From Kitasatospora gansuensis (GTDB taxonomy: Bacteria; Actinomycetota; Actinomycetes; Streptomycetales; Streptomycetaceae): DNA of 64,000 nt. Made by a program: the position numbers and the translations under genes. Every line of letters starts with the position of its first letter. Position 1 is the stretch's first letter. The DNA is taken from the NCBI RefSeq assembly GCF_014203705.1, contig NZ_JACHJR010000001.1, positions 7,564,001-7,628,000 on the forward strand, given 5' to 3'. This document shows, one piece after another, positions 25,164 to 33,362 of this stretch. The notes beneath the pieces were generated by a model. That model had not been told where the DNA came from, did not search any database, and was given only the letters and a program-made list of their open reading frames with translations.

Positions 25164-25847
25164 ATGGCGGAGGCGAGGGGCGTCCTGCTGCCGGCATACG
25201 TGGTGGCCGACGAGTCGGGCTCGATGGCGCCGTACCAGCGTGAGCTGGGGGACGGGGTGGCGTCGCTGTGCGAGGGGCTGCGGGCGGAGCCGATGGTCGC
25301 GGCCAAGCTCCGGCTGGCCGTACTGGGTTTCTCTGACGACGTCCAGGTCCGGCTCGCGGTGGCGGACATGCGCACCGAGACCACGGTGCCCCGGCTGGTG
25401 ATCCGCGGAGTGACCAACTACCGGGCCGTCTTCGAGGACCTGCTGCGCCGGATCCCCAGCGACGTGAAGTGGCTGCGCGGCGAGGGCTACCGGGTGCACC
25501 GCCCGGTGGTCTTCCTGCTCAGCGACGGCCAACCCACCGACGGCACGTCCTGGCACGCGCCGCACGCCGAGCTGACCGACCGAAACCGCACACCGACCGC
25601 GCCCAACATCATCGCCTGCGGTCTCGGCGACGCCCGGGCGCAGACCATGGTCGATGTGGCGACCCGCCCCGAGTTCGCCTTCCTCGCCAAGTCCGGCACC
25701 GACGTCGGCCAAGCGATCTCGGAGTTCTTCCACTCGCTCACCATGAGCCTGGTGGCCTCCGGGCACGCCCTGAACTCGGCAAACCCGCAGCTGGTGGTGA
25801 ACCGGCCCGACCAGTTCACCATGGCCATCGACGAGGTCGGCCGGTGA
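25164..25847 (+). CDS. TerY-like von Willebrand factor A protein
   Basis: First member of a TerY-P triad. The 227-residue protein is a single VWA domain with a metal-ion-dependent adhesion site: DESGSM (residues 16-21), the Thr in GVTNYRAVF, and LLSDGQPTDG. In TerY-P systems described by comparative genomics, such a VWA protein is the proposed substrate or adaptor of a linked PP2C phosphatase and kinase. Start: ATG at 25164, 11 bases after GAGGGAGG; an in-frame GTG at 25155 is too near that site. The stop overlaps the phosphatase GTG by 4 nt. Divergent from the NACHT operon across about 220 bp. Confidence 0.9.
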   Translation: MAEARGVLLPAYVVADESGSMAPYQRELGDGVASLCEGLRAEPMVAAKLRLAVLGFSDDVQVRLAVADMRTETTVPRLVIRGVTNYRAVFEDLLRRIPSDVKWLRGEGYRVHRPVVFLLSDGQPTDGTSWHAPHAELTDRNRTPTAPNIIACGLGDARAQTMVDVATRPEFAFLAKSGTDVGQAISEFFHSLTMSLVASGHALNSANPQLVVNRPDQFTMAIDEVGR

Positions 25848-26815
25848 CACCCGCACACCGGGACGACCCGGACCCAGCGCCGCCGACGGTGCCTGCGCGG
25901 CCCGCCGGGCCACCCGCGACGGGACGGCCGGACCCGGCACCATGGCAGCGGATCACCGTGGACGTGCCGGGCCTGGAGTTCGAGGCCCGGCCGCCCAGCC
26001 AGTACGCCTTCGACTTCCCCGACAGCGAATGCGAGGGCTGGTCCACCGACCGGCTCACCCTGAGGTTCGCCTCCGTCCGCGGCGCCAAGCACCGCTACTA
26101 CCGTCAGCCGCGCCAGGACGCGGCGCGCGCCGCCGTGCACGAGGCCACCGGCAGCATCGTCTTCGCGGTCGCCGACGGCGTGTCCAGCGCCGCCGAGTCC
26201 CACCAAGGCGCCGTCGAGGCGTGCCGGGCCGCCATCGAACGCATCCTGCACCTGCTCGACCAGGGCCAGGGGCGGCTCGACGGCTCGGACGTCGCGGCCC
26301 ACGCCGCGCAGCGGCTGCGGGAACTGGCACGGTGGCGGCTCGGCGTCCCCGCACCGCAGCTGGCCGAGGTGACCCGCCTGTACGCGACCACCCTGGTGGC
26401 GGGGGCGGTCCGCGCCACGGGCGATGCCCTGGAGGCCGAACTCTTCCGGATCGGCGACTCCGGGGCGTGGCTCCTCGACCGGGCCGGCGGCAGCTACCAC
26501 CCGTTGTTCGGTGGCAAGGCCGCACCGGGCGCGCCGCTGGTCAGCAACGAGGTCTCCCCGCTTCCCCTGGTCCCCGAACACCTGGAGACTGCCGTCAGAC
26601 GTTTGGCCGAGCCATGGACGCTGATCATCGGCACGGACGGCTTCGGCGACCCGCTCGGCGAGGGTGACGGCCGGGTCGGGGAGCTGTTCGCCCGCCAACT
26701 CGCTTCGCCGCCACCGCCGTTGTGGCTCGGCCATGTGCTGGACTTCAGCCGGGAGACCTTCGACGACGACCGCACCCTGCTGGCGATCTGGCCCCGCGCC
26801 GAGGGGCCGAGGTGA
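25844..26815 (+). CDS. PP2C-type protein phosphatase of the TerY-P triad
   Basis: A 323-residue Ser/Thr phosphatase. After a Pro-rich 40-residue N terminus it shows the PP2C metal-binding motifs in order: IVFAVADGVSSAA, FRIGDSGAWLL, LIIGTDGFGDPLG and FDDDRTLLAI. Most PP2C key acids are present, so it should be active. GTG start overlaps the VWA stop (GTGA), and its own stop overlaps the kinase GTG start by 4 nt, giving an uninterrupted three-gene coupling. Expected to counteract the adjacent kinase on the VWA protein or on other partners (family inference). Confidence 0.9.
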   Translation: MTPAHRDDPDPAPPTVPARPAGPPATGRPDPAPWQRITVDVPGLEFEARPPSQYAFDFPDSECEGWSTDRLTLRFASVRGAKHRYYRQPRQDAARAAVHEATGSIVFAVADGVSSAAESHQGAVEACRAAIERILHLLDQGQGRLDGSDVAAHAAQRLRELARWRLGVPAPQLAEVTRLYATTLVAGAVRATGDALEAELFRIGDSGAWLLDRAGGSYHPLFGGKAAPGAPLVSNEVSPLPLVPEHLETAVRRLAEPWTLIIGTDGFGDPLGEGDGRVGELFARQLASPPPPLWLGHVLDFSRETFDDDRTLLAIWPRAEGPR

Positions 26816-28737
26816 GCGCCGGACCGGCCACTCCGGTGGAGTTCGCCGCGCTGACCCTGGGAGCGGAACTCGGCCGCGGCGGCCAGGGATCGGTCCATCA
26901 GGTGCGCAACAAGCGCATCAACGAGTCGGCAGCCGACGGCGGTTGGGAGGTCGTCTACAAGGAGTACGCCCCCGCGGTGCTGCCGCAGGTGGACTCGGCC
27001 GCGCTGGCCGCCGCGGCCGCGCTGCCCGGGCGGCTGACCGGCGAACAGGGGCGCTGGCTGTGCGAGAAGACCGCCTGGCCGGCCACAGTGGTCCGGCGCG
27101 GCGGGCAGACCTGCGGCTTCCTGATGCGCGCCGTCCCCGACCGCTTCCACTTCACCCTCCGGACCCTGGCGGCCGGCAACCAGGGCTCGCCCAGGCTCGC
27201 CACCCTGGAGTACCTCCTCAACGAGGACGCCTACGTCGCCGGGATCGGACTGACCGTCGCCGACCGGGACCGCCTCCTGCTGCTCGCCGACCTCGCGACC
27301 ACACTCGACCGGCTGCACCGCTTCGGCGTCACCGTCGGCGACCTCTCGCCGAAGAACCTGCTCTTCACCCTCACAACAAAGCCCGAATGCTTCCTCATCG
27401 ACTGCGACTCGGCCCGCACCGACGGTGCAACCGTGCTGCCGCAGGCCGAGACCCCGGACTGGCACGTCCCCACGGGCGAGGAACGGGCGACCCGGCACAG
27501 CGACACGTACAAGCTCGCCCTGCTCGCCGTCCGCCTCTTCGCCCGCGACCAGAACACGACCGACCCGGCCGCGTTGGCGGCGATCGACCCGGCCCTCGGG
27601 GCCCTGGCCCGTGCCTCACTCGGGACGGACCCGGCCGCCCGGCCGACGCCCGCCGCCTGGGCGGAGCACCTGGCCTCGGCGTCCGGCAGCCTGAGGCCCG
27701 GCAACAGGCCCAGGGCCAGTGGCGGAGCGACGCGAAACCCGTCCGGCGGACCGGCCACCCCGCGACCTTCCGTCGGCAACGGAGGCGCATCGGCTGGGCC
27801 GGCAGCCACCGGTGGCACGGGGACGGGCGGTGCTGCGGCGGCCGGGGTCGGCAAGGTACTCGCCGCAGTAGCCGTCGCCGTGGCCTTGCTGCTGTTCGTG
27901 GCCCACCGCGACGACTCCGACCGGGCCGACGCCCGCTCGCCCGCAGCCAGTCACCTGCCGACGGCCAGTCAGCCGCCGTACCCGCTCGGCAGTTCCGTCC
28001 GGACCGCGCAGCCCGATCCGACGCTCAGCAGCGCCCGCCCGACAACCCCGCCCACCCCGAGTCCGACCGATCCGATCGCCACCGCTGGCGTCGGCGACTG
28101 CTTCTTCGACACCGGGACCAGCGGCCAGGCCGATCTCAACCCGACCACCTGCACCAGCGGGGCGTTCAAGGTCGTCCGGATCAACGAGGGCAGCACCGAC
28201 CTGGGCGGTTGCACCAACGTGCCCGGAAACGACGAGAGCGTCAGCTCCAAGCGCTACTCGCGGGTCTTGTGCCTCAGCTACCAGAGCCCCGGCGGAGACT
28301 CCTACCACGCCCAGCAGGGCGACTGCGTCTTCGGGCCGTCCGGCGCCGACCCATGGTCGGTGCTGTCCTGCCGGATCGCCGCCTTCAAGGTCCTCACCGT
28401 CTACAGCGGCACCAGCGACCACTCCAAGTGCGACAACTGGCCCCACTACAACCACTGGCGGACCGTCCCCGGCCCCAAGGGTGCCGACCGCGACGTCCTG
28501 CAGTGCCTGTCCATGGTCTTCCCCGACGATGCGGGCTACGCCACCGTCCGCCAATGCCTGTCCAAGTCGGGCTCCACCTTCACCAACGTCGGCAGCTGCG
28601 AGCGCTCCAACGTCTACGTCACCGGACGCACCGACACGCCCAACAACCCCGCGTTCTGTGGCCAGGACGCCTCCACCTACTGGCGCTCCAACGAGTTCCC
28701 CGACCTCGGCTACACCGTCTGCTGGCGCTGGCGCTGA
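26812..28737 (+). CDS. Membrane protein kinase of the TerY-P triad with extracellular Cys-rich domain
   Basis: A 641-residue kinase-like protein. The N-terminal kinase domain (1-about 285) has a glycine loop GRGGQGSVHQV, Lys in VVYKEY, catalytic loop VGDLSPKNLL with Asp and Asn, and LIDCDSAR where most kinases have DFG. The DCD form is a feature of TerY-associated kinases and does not by itself mean inactivity, since the metal-binding Asp is kept. A Gly/Ala/Pro linker leads to one membrane helix (about 345-366) and an extracellular half with three cysteine-containing units beginning GDCFFDTG, GDCVFGPSG and VRQCLSKSG, ending CWRWR. It overlaps the phosphatase gene by 4 nt. The outside domain probably senses a signal, coupling it to phosphorylation inside. 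Confidence 0.88.
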   Translation: MSAGPATPVEFAALTLGAELGRGGQGSVHQVRNKRINESAADGGWEVVYKEYAPAVLPQVDSAALAAAAALPGRLTGEQGRWLCEKTAWPATVVRRGGQTCGFLMRAVPDRFHFTLRTLAAGNQGSPRLATLEYLLNEDAYVAGIGLTVADRDRLLLLADLATTLDRLHRFGVTVGDLSPKNLLFTLTTKPECFLIDCDSARTDGATVLPQAETPDWHVPTGEERATRHSDTYKLALLAVRLFARDQNTTDPAALAAIDPALGALARASLGTDPAARPTPAAWAEHLASASGSLRPGNRPRASGGATRNPSGGPATPRPSVGNGGASAGPAATGGTGTGGAAAAGVGKVLAAVAVAVALLLFVAHRDDSDRADARSPAASHLPTASQPPYPLGSSVRTAQPDPTLSSARPTTPPTPSPTDPIATAGVGDCFFDTGTSGQADLNPTTCTSGAFKVVRINEGSTDLGGCTNVPGNDESVSSKRYSRVLCLSYQSPGGDSYHAQQGDCVFGPSGADPWSVLSCRIAAFKVLTVYSGTSDHSKCDNWPHYNHWRTVPGPKGADRDVLQCLSMVFPDDAGYATVRQCLSKSGSTFTNVGSCERSNVYVTGRTDTPNNPAFCGQDASTYWRSNEFPDLGYTVCWRWR

Positions 28738-28798
28738 CCCCTCGGCCGGCCCACGGCGGCCATCCCGTCACCCCACCAACGAAGTCCGAGGACCTGAC

Positions 28799-29026
28799 AT
28801 GGCATTCCGCTACCGGTGCGGCGAGTGCGGCTTCAAGACCTCCTGGGGCACCGAGTCCCAGGGCGAGCGGGAACAGATCGCGCACTACGCCGACCGCCAC
28901 CCCGGCCTGTTCCCTGGCGGAACGGTCGAGGCCAACACCAAGAACCCGGAGGGTGGCAGCGGCTGCCTCGGGGTCCTCGCCGTGCTCTTCCTGCTGTTCG
29001 TCCTCGCCGCCTCGTGCCACCGATGA
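28799..29026 (+). CDS. Zinc-ribbon membrane microprotein
   Basis: A 75-residue protein that starts at ATG 28799, 61 bp after the kinase. The N terminus MAFRYRCGECGFKTSWGTES has a CxxC pair, and HYADRHPG supplies His residues, together suggesting a small metal-binding (zinc-finger-like) head of about 40 residues. The C terminus CLGVLAVLFLLFVLAASCHR is one hydrophobic membrane segment with flanking cysteines. Codon use is like its neighbours and it lies between coupled genes, so it is very likely real. Function not recognised; possibly an adaptor at the membrane for the kinase system. Confidence 0.75.
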   Translation: MAFRYRCGECGFKTSWGTESQGEREQIAHYADRHPGLFPGGTVEANTKNPEGGSGCLGVLAVLFLLFVLAASCHR

Positions 29027-29063
29027 ACAGCGCCGACCCGAACACCGACCAGAGGAGGACGTC

Positions 29064-29984
29064 ATGACGGAGCATTACTGGAACCAGGATCCGGCCGCAC
29101 CGGCACCGCCGACCTGGCAGCAGACGCCACGCGCGGTGCCGCCGCGACTCGGTCACAGCGGCGGTGCCGCGGCATCGGCTCCTGCCGGGGCGCCGGCCGC
29201 CCAGCCGGTGCAAGCGCCAGGCCCGGGCACACCGCCGCCCACGTCGGCGGCGGCGCAGCCGCCGCTCGGGTCCGCGCCGCCGCCCGGGGTGCGGGGAACG
29301 CGCCGGGGAGCCGGAGTGCTGCGACACTGGCGGCTGCTGGCGGCCGCTGTCCTGCCCAGCCTCGTACTGGCCGGCATCGGGTGGTGGGTGTGGCCGCAGC
29401 AGCCTGCGGCGGGTGTGCCGCACATAGCCGCGGGGACGGTCCAGGCGGAACTCCTCAGTGCTGACAGTGTCAGCCGGCTGGCCGGGACGACGGTGGTCGC
29501 CGGACCCCGCTCGAACCGACCCCACGCCGCGCTCACCGTGACGCCGGCCGAGTGCGCCGTCGTGGCGGGACCGACCACGCAGGCGGTGTACGGGCAGTCG
29601 TGGAAGGCATTCCTGTCGGCGACCTACCAGGACGCGGATGGCACTGGCGCTCACACCGTGAACCAGGTGATCGGAGTGTTCCCGGACGGCGAGAGGGCGA
29701 GTGCCGCGTTCCGGACGCTCACCGACGGACTCTCCAAGTGCCCGACCTCGACCGTCACCGACCAGGCCGGTCGTAGCGCGAAGTGGGCCTACGCGACCCA
29801 CGCTCCCTTCGCGGCCGTCGTGACGTGGCAGGCTGCGCAGGAGGGCGCCGCGAACTGGGCCTGCCACCACCAGGCGCGGGTGACCGGAACCAGCCTGGTA
29901 CAGGTGACCGTCTGTCAGGGCGGCGACGGTGCGCTCACCACCTCCAAGATCGCCGACGAGCTCGCCGGGCAGGTGGCCGGATGA
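29064..29984 (+). CDS. Membrane protein with PknH-type extracellular sensor domain
   Basis: A 306-residue protein: Pro/Ala-rich cytoplasmic N terminus (1-about 85), one membrane helix (LLAAAVLPSLVLAGIGWWVW), and an extracellular domain from about 120 to the end. The domain has four cysteines in PAECAVVAGP, LSKCPTSTV, NWACHHQAR and VTVCQGGDG, the two-disulfide arrangement of the PknH C-terminal sensor fold (PknH_C). No kinase domain is attached, so the sensor is separate from the kinase encoded two genes earlier. Start: ATG 29064 after AGAGGAGG. Its stop overlaps the toxin-gene ATG by 4 nt. Confidence 0.85.
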   Translation: MTEHYWNQDPAAPAPPTWQQTPRAVPPRLGHSGGAAASAPAGAPAAQPVQAPGPGTPPPTSAAAQPPLGSAPPPGVRGTRRGAGVLRHWRLLAAAVLPSLVLAGIGWWVWPQQPAAGVPHIAAGTVQAELLSADSVSRLAGTTVVAGPRSNRPHAALTVTPAECAVVAGPTTQAVYGQSWKAFLSATYQDADGTGAHTVNQVIGVFPDGERASAAFRTLTDGLSKCPTSTVTDQAGRSAKWAYATHAPFAAVVTWQAAQEGAANWACHHQARVTGTSLVQVTVCQGGDGALTTSKIADELAGQVAG

Positions 29985-31816
29985 CCGCGTCCCCCGTCAG
30001 GACGGCCGCGCACCGCCGACGGACATGGCCGCGCGTCGTCCTCCTGGTACTGATGGCACTGCTGGTGCCGGTCGTCGGTGCGGGGGTGCAGACGATCACT
30101 GCCACCAACGCCGTGGCCGTCACGGCACCCTCGGGCACGGCGGTCCCCGTCCGCCTCGCCCTGCCCGGGGGGTTCGAGGCCGCCTTGGCGACCCTCCTGC
30201 AAGAGGTCGAGGAGGAGAACAAGCGCGTGGCGGAGCTCGCGCAGCAGGAGAAGGAAGTGGTTGCGGAGGCGGAGCGGATCACCAAGGCGGCTGCCGCTCT
30301 CGACAACGACATCCAGGCGAACAACGCGAAGACCACTGCCGCGAACCAGAAGACCAGCAGCCTCAACACGCGCACCCAGGCACTGAACGCCAAGATCGAC
30401 GCCCACAACGCGAAGCCGAACAAGTTCCAGCTGCCCGCTCAGGCCGCCGCCGCCAATGCGTACCAAGCCGAGGTGAACGAGCTGAGGAGCGAGCAGTCGC
30501 AGCTTCAGGCCGAGGCGAGCGGCCTCCAGAGCGAGCGAGCCCAGGTCGAGCAGGAACGGGCCGGGCTCACCTCCAGGAAGTCCGAGCTCACCAGCGCCTC
30601 CCGGGCGAATGACTCGAAGGCCTCCACCCTCCGGAACGAGGCGCAGCAACTCCAGAACCAGAACCAGCAGTTGCTCCAACAGATGGCGCAGGCGGTCCAG
30701 AGCCTCGTCGAGACTCCGCCGAGCCCGGCGGCGACGATGGACCGGGGCGGTGACGCGCCGGCCCCGCCGCAGCGCAGCGAGCCGTCGCAGGGCCAGGACA
30801 CGGACACTGCCGACAGCCCGTACCGGCAGCCGCAGATCTCCGCCCTGAAGGCGTACGAGAAGGAGAGCGGCACCAGCGTCGACATGCGTCCGGGCACGGC
30901 GTACCTGACGCCCGAGGCCGTCAGCAAGCTTCCTGCTGCACAGGCGGCCGTGCTCGGCAGCCCCTCCATCACCTACGACGGCCTGGCCCGCAAGCCCAAC
31001 GGGCGCTACACGGCGCTGCGGGTGCGGACGCCGGAGGCTGCCGCGCTTCCGGCGCTGGCGCCGGAGGTCCTCGGCACCGCCGGGCTCGTGGTGCACCAAG
31101 CCGGCCGGAAGCGCGTCGTCGACGAGGTCAAGGAGCTCCAGGAGGCTCCGAGCTCCTCGCAGCCGGCCCCGGGGAGCACGCCGACTCCCGAGCCGACTCG
31201 CGAGCCGAAGGACTGCCGAAGCGGCTTCGGCGGTGGATGGCGTACGTACCTACCGATCGATCAGTCCGGTCGAGCCCAAGGTGCGGAGGCGTGCCTCGAT
31301 GAGGCATGGCTCAATACGCACGAGGGCTCGACAACCACGCGCGACATACGACCGCTCGGGTACGAGTGGGCCGGACGATACGGCGCATGGCTCGGAAGCC
31401 GTCCACCCAATCTCTGGATCAACAACTGCCACCTGCTTGCCGCCAGCCTGTCCGGAAGCGGCACCGACCTCGCCAATCTCGCCACCTGTTCCCGTGCGGC
31501 GAACGCCAGCAAGCAAGCCGTTGACGATCCAGGAATGAATCCCAACATGGCGTCCATCGAGGCCCAGGTAAAGAAGGCCATCGTGGCGGATCATCAAATC
31601 GTTCATTACACGGTTGTGGCGCGCTACGAGGGGACGCGTACGGTTCCCTATGAGTTTGACATCACGGCAGTCGGAACCCATGTTGACGGAAGTCCGGGGA
31701 TCGACGTTCATTCCGCCATCCAGAACAGGATCTTCGGAGTCAATTCCGGCGGATGGTTCAACCTGGGCAGGGCCGACGAGAATAGTGCGCCGGTTCCGAC
31801 GGGTGCGATGAAATGA
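29981..31816 (+). CDS. Polymorphic-toxin-like protein: membrane anchor, coiled coil, C-terminal DNA/RNA non-specific nuclease
   Basis: A 611-residue protein. Residues 18-36 form a hydrophobic signal/anchor; about 70-245 is a long coiled coil rich in Gln, Glu, Ala (LQEVEEENKRVAELAQQEK, NEAQQLQNQNQQLLQQM); a Pro-rich middle follows; the C-terminal 190 residues match Endonuclea_NS_2 nucleases: NCHLLAASLSGSGTDLANL, CSRAANAS, MNPNMASIEAQVKKAI, VHYTVVARYEG and VPYEFDITAVG, with His at about 483 as probable catalytic base. The last 500 bp has visibly lower GC than the rest. It overlaps the PknH-like gene (ATGA) and is followed with 4-nt overlap by a SUKH immunity gene, the standard toxin-immunity order. 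Delivery route is unknown. Confidence 0.87.
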   Translation: MTASPVRTAAHRRRTWPRVVLLVLMALLVPVVGAGVQTITATNAVAVTAPSGTAVPVRLALPGGFEAALATLLQEVEEENKRVAELAQQEKEVVAEAERITKAAAALDNDIQANNAKTTAANQKTSSLNTRTQALNAKIDAHNAKPNKFQLPAQAAAANAYQAEVNELRSEQSQLQAEASGLQSERAQVEQERAGLTSRKSELTSASRANDSKASTLRNEAQQLQNQNQQLLQQMAQAVQSLVETPPSPAATMDRGGDAPAPPQRSEPSQGQDTDTADSPYRQPQISALKAYEKESGTSVDMRPGTAYLTPEAVSKLPAAQAAVLGSPSITYDGLARKPNGRYTALRVRTPEAAALPALAPEVLGTAGLVVHQAGRKRVVDEVKELQEAPSSSQPAPGSTPTPEPTREPKDCRSGFGGGWRTYLPIDQSGRAQGAEACLDEAWLNTHEGSTTTRDIRPLGYEWAGRYGAWLGSRPPNLWINNCHLLAASLSGSGTDLANLATCSRAANASKQAVDDPGMNPNMASIEAQVKKAIVADHQIVHYTVVARYEGTRTVPYEFDITAVGTHVDGSPGIDVHSAIQNRIFGVNSGGWFNLGRADENSAPVPTGAMK

Positions 31817-32439
31817 CCGACTTCGAGGGAGATGCCATGGCTTCCACGTCCGTTGACGGTCTTCGAAGGGTCCTCCGAATCGTTGCCGGAAGTCCGGAAG
31901 GTGCCGCTGCCGATGCCGCAGGTCTCGCCGACGTCGAATCCGGCTTGGGCACGGCCCTTCCCCGGGACTACGTCGACTTCATCTCCACCTACGGAGCAGG
32001 GAACATCAGCGACTTTGCCTGGATCGCATGTCCTGCCACTCCTGCCCGAAGCAAGGGGGCTCCTCCGAGTGTCAAGAGCGCGACCGATGCTTTCCGAAAC
32101 TCAGCCGCCGGTGACGACTTCTGGCCCGCGGGCCGCCTTCCCGTGAAGGATTTGATCCAGTGGGGTGGTGACGATGGTGCCAACAACTACCTCTGGCATT
32201 CCAACGGGGCGGATCCTGACAAGTGGCCCGTCGTCATTGCACTGCACGGTCTGACCCCGGTGGTGTGCGACTTCGGAATGATCGAATACCTGCGGAGGGC
32301 GTGTGAGGACCTCCTGGCAGGCCCGATCCGGGGCCTTCGAATGGGCCCCGACGCCCGTTTCCTCCATTGGCAAGAATACAACCGCCTGTTCGACTTGGGC
32401 GTCGACCCCTGGACCGGTGAAAGGCACGAGTACTCATAG
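31813..32439 (+). CDS. SUKH (SMI1/KNR4) immunity protein for the nuclease toxin
   Basis: A 208-residue cytoplasmic protein of the SMI1/KNR4 superfamily, recognised by LADVESGLGTALPRDYVDFI followed by STYGAGNISD, then WGGDDGANNYLW and an acidic, aromatic-rich C terminus. SUKH proteins are the most frequent immunity proteins next to nuclease toxins. Its ATG lies in the stop of the toxin gene (ATGA), so toxin and protector are made in fixed ratio. A second in-frame ATG nine codons on (MASTS) is an alternative start. GC content is lower than surrounding genes, consistent with exchange of the toxin tip and immunity gene as a unit. Confidence 0.88.
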   Translation: MTDFEGDAMASTSVDGLRRVLRIVAGSPEGAAADAAGLADVESGLGTALPRDYVDFISTYGAGNISDFAWIACPATPARSKGAPPSVKSATDAFRNSAAGDDFWPAGRLPVKDLIQWGGDDGANNYLWHSNGADPDKWPVVIALHGLTPVVCDFGMIEYLRRACEDLLAGPIRGLRMGPDARFLHWQEYNRLFDLGVDPWTGERHEYS

Positions 32440-32767
32440 ATGATGACCCAGCAGCGCGCACGGCCGCGCGTCGCGTTCTGCTGACACCGCGGGCGAGGAG
32501 CTGATCGGCACGATGGCCCGCTCGGGCCGCAGCAGCGAGACACGCACCCGGGTCTCGGCCACGCCTGACCTCGCCCCTCGAGAGCGGGCAGCACCTGCCG
32601 GGCCGCGTTCCCGATCCGCGTCGCTAACACCTCAGCCGGGCCCCGCGGTTGCGGGCCGGGAGCGCGGCGGGCTCAGGGTCCGGGGGCGGGAATCGGCAGG
32701 TGTGTCTGCCGGAAGTGGGGGTAGCCGACCCACCGTCAGATCGAGTTCGTCCGTTGAGGAGGCAGTT
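32440..32767. other. Intergenic region without convincing gene
   Basis: About 330 bp between the immunity gene and the PRC-barrel gene. Frames on both strands lack recognisable domains; a minus-strand stretch around 32,470-32,560 reads ETRVRVSLLRPERAIVPISS, which looks protein-like and may be a remnant of a regulator gene, but is too short to identify. The last 60 bp before the GTG probably hold the PRC-gene promoter. Confidence 0.45.
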
Positions 32768-33121
32768 GTGAGCAGCGGACTGTGGGGTTACGAGAGCGCC
32801 CAGGACTACGCGGCGGGTACCGACCTGACCGGGTACCGGGTGGAGGCCACGGACGGTCACATCGGCAAGGTCGACAAGCACACCGAGGACGTGGACACGG
32901 CGCACATCGTGGTCGACACCGGCCCGTGGATCTTCGGTCGTGAGGTCCTGCTGCCGGCCGGCACCATCAGCCGGGTGGACGCGGTGGAGAAGACCGTGTG
33001 GGTGAACCGCACCAAGGACGAGATCAAGAACTCGCCCGAGTTCGACAGGGACCAGCACACCGACAACCGCGACTACCGCGACCGGGTCGACGGCTACTAC
33101 ACCGGCGGCACCGCCCTCTGA
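32768..33121 (+). CDS. PRC-barrel domain protein
   Basis: A 117-residue cytoplasmic protein with a single PRC-barrel beta domain: GTDLTGYRVEATDGHIGKVD, HIVVDTGPWIFGREVLLPAG, TISRVDAVEKTVWVN and TKDEIKNSPEFD. The charged tail ends DGYYTGG. PRC barrels mediate protein-protein or RNA interactions; in Streptomyces similar small proteins are abundant under osmotic or general stress, but that is family knowledge, not visible here. Start: GTG at 32768 with GAGGAGG six bases upstream. Monocistronic, ended by a hairpin shared with the convergent ABC transporter gene. Confidence 0.92.
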   Translation: MSSGLWGYESAQDYAAGTDLTGYRVEATDGHIGKVDKHTEDVDTAHIVVDTGPWIFGREVLLPAGTISRVDAVEKTVWVNRTKDEIKNSPEFDRDQHTDNRDYRDRVDGYYTGGTAL

Positions 33122-33140
33122 CACCGGAGTGCGACAGCGG

Positions 33141-33175
33141 CGGGGCCCCGTACCGGCGAGCGGTGCGGGGCCCCG
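33141..33175. terminator. Terminator between PRC-barrel and ABC transporter genes
   Basis: Inverted repeat CGGGGCCCCGTACCG (33141-33155) / CGGTGCGGGGCCCCG (33161-33175), 15 bp with one G-T type mismatch and a 5-nt loop, 19 bp after the PRC-barrel stop. Confidence 0.8.
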
Positions 33176-33362
33176 GCGGGGTGCACGAGGTCGGCGACGG
33201 CCGTTCCTACCGCCCCCGGGGCGACTGGGCGAAGCAGTTGTAGCGGTGAACCCGCGAACATGGTGCCGGGCAGTAGAAGCAACGGACTTGCGGCGTACCG
33301 CGGGCTCTGAACGCGCTCTGGTCCGCGAGTTGGACGCGGAACGGCCATGCCGAGGAACATAG

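Noticed and set aside
32440-32767. Minus-strand piece ETRVRVSLLRPERAIVPISS as a regulator gene
   Set aside because: Too short to assign, with stops in frame nearby.
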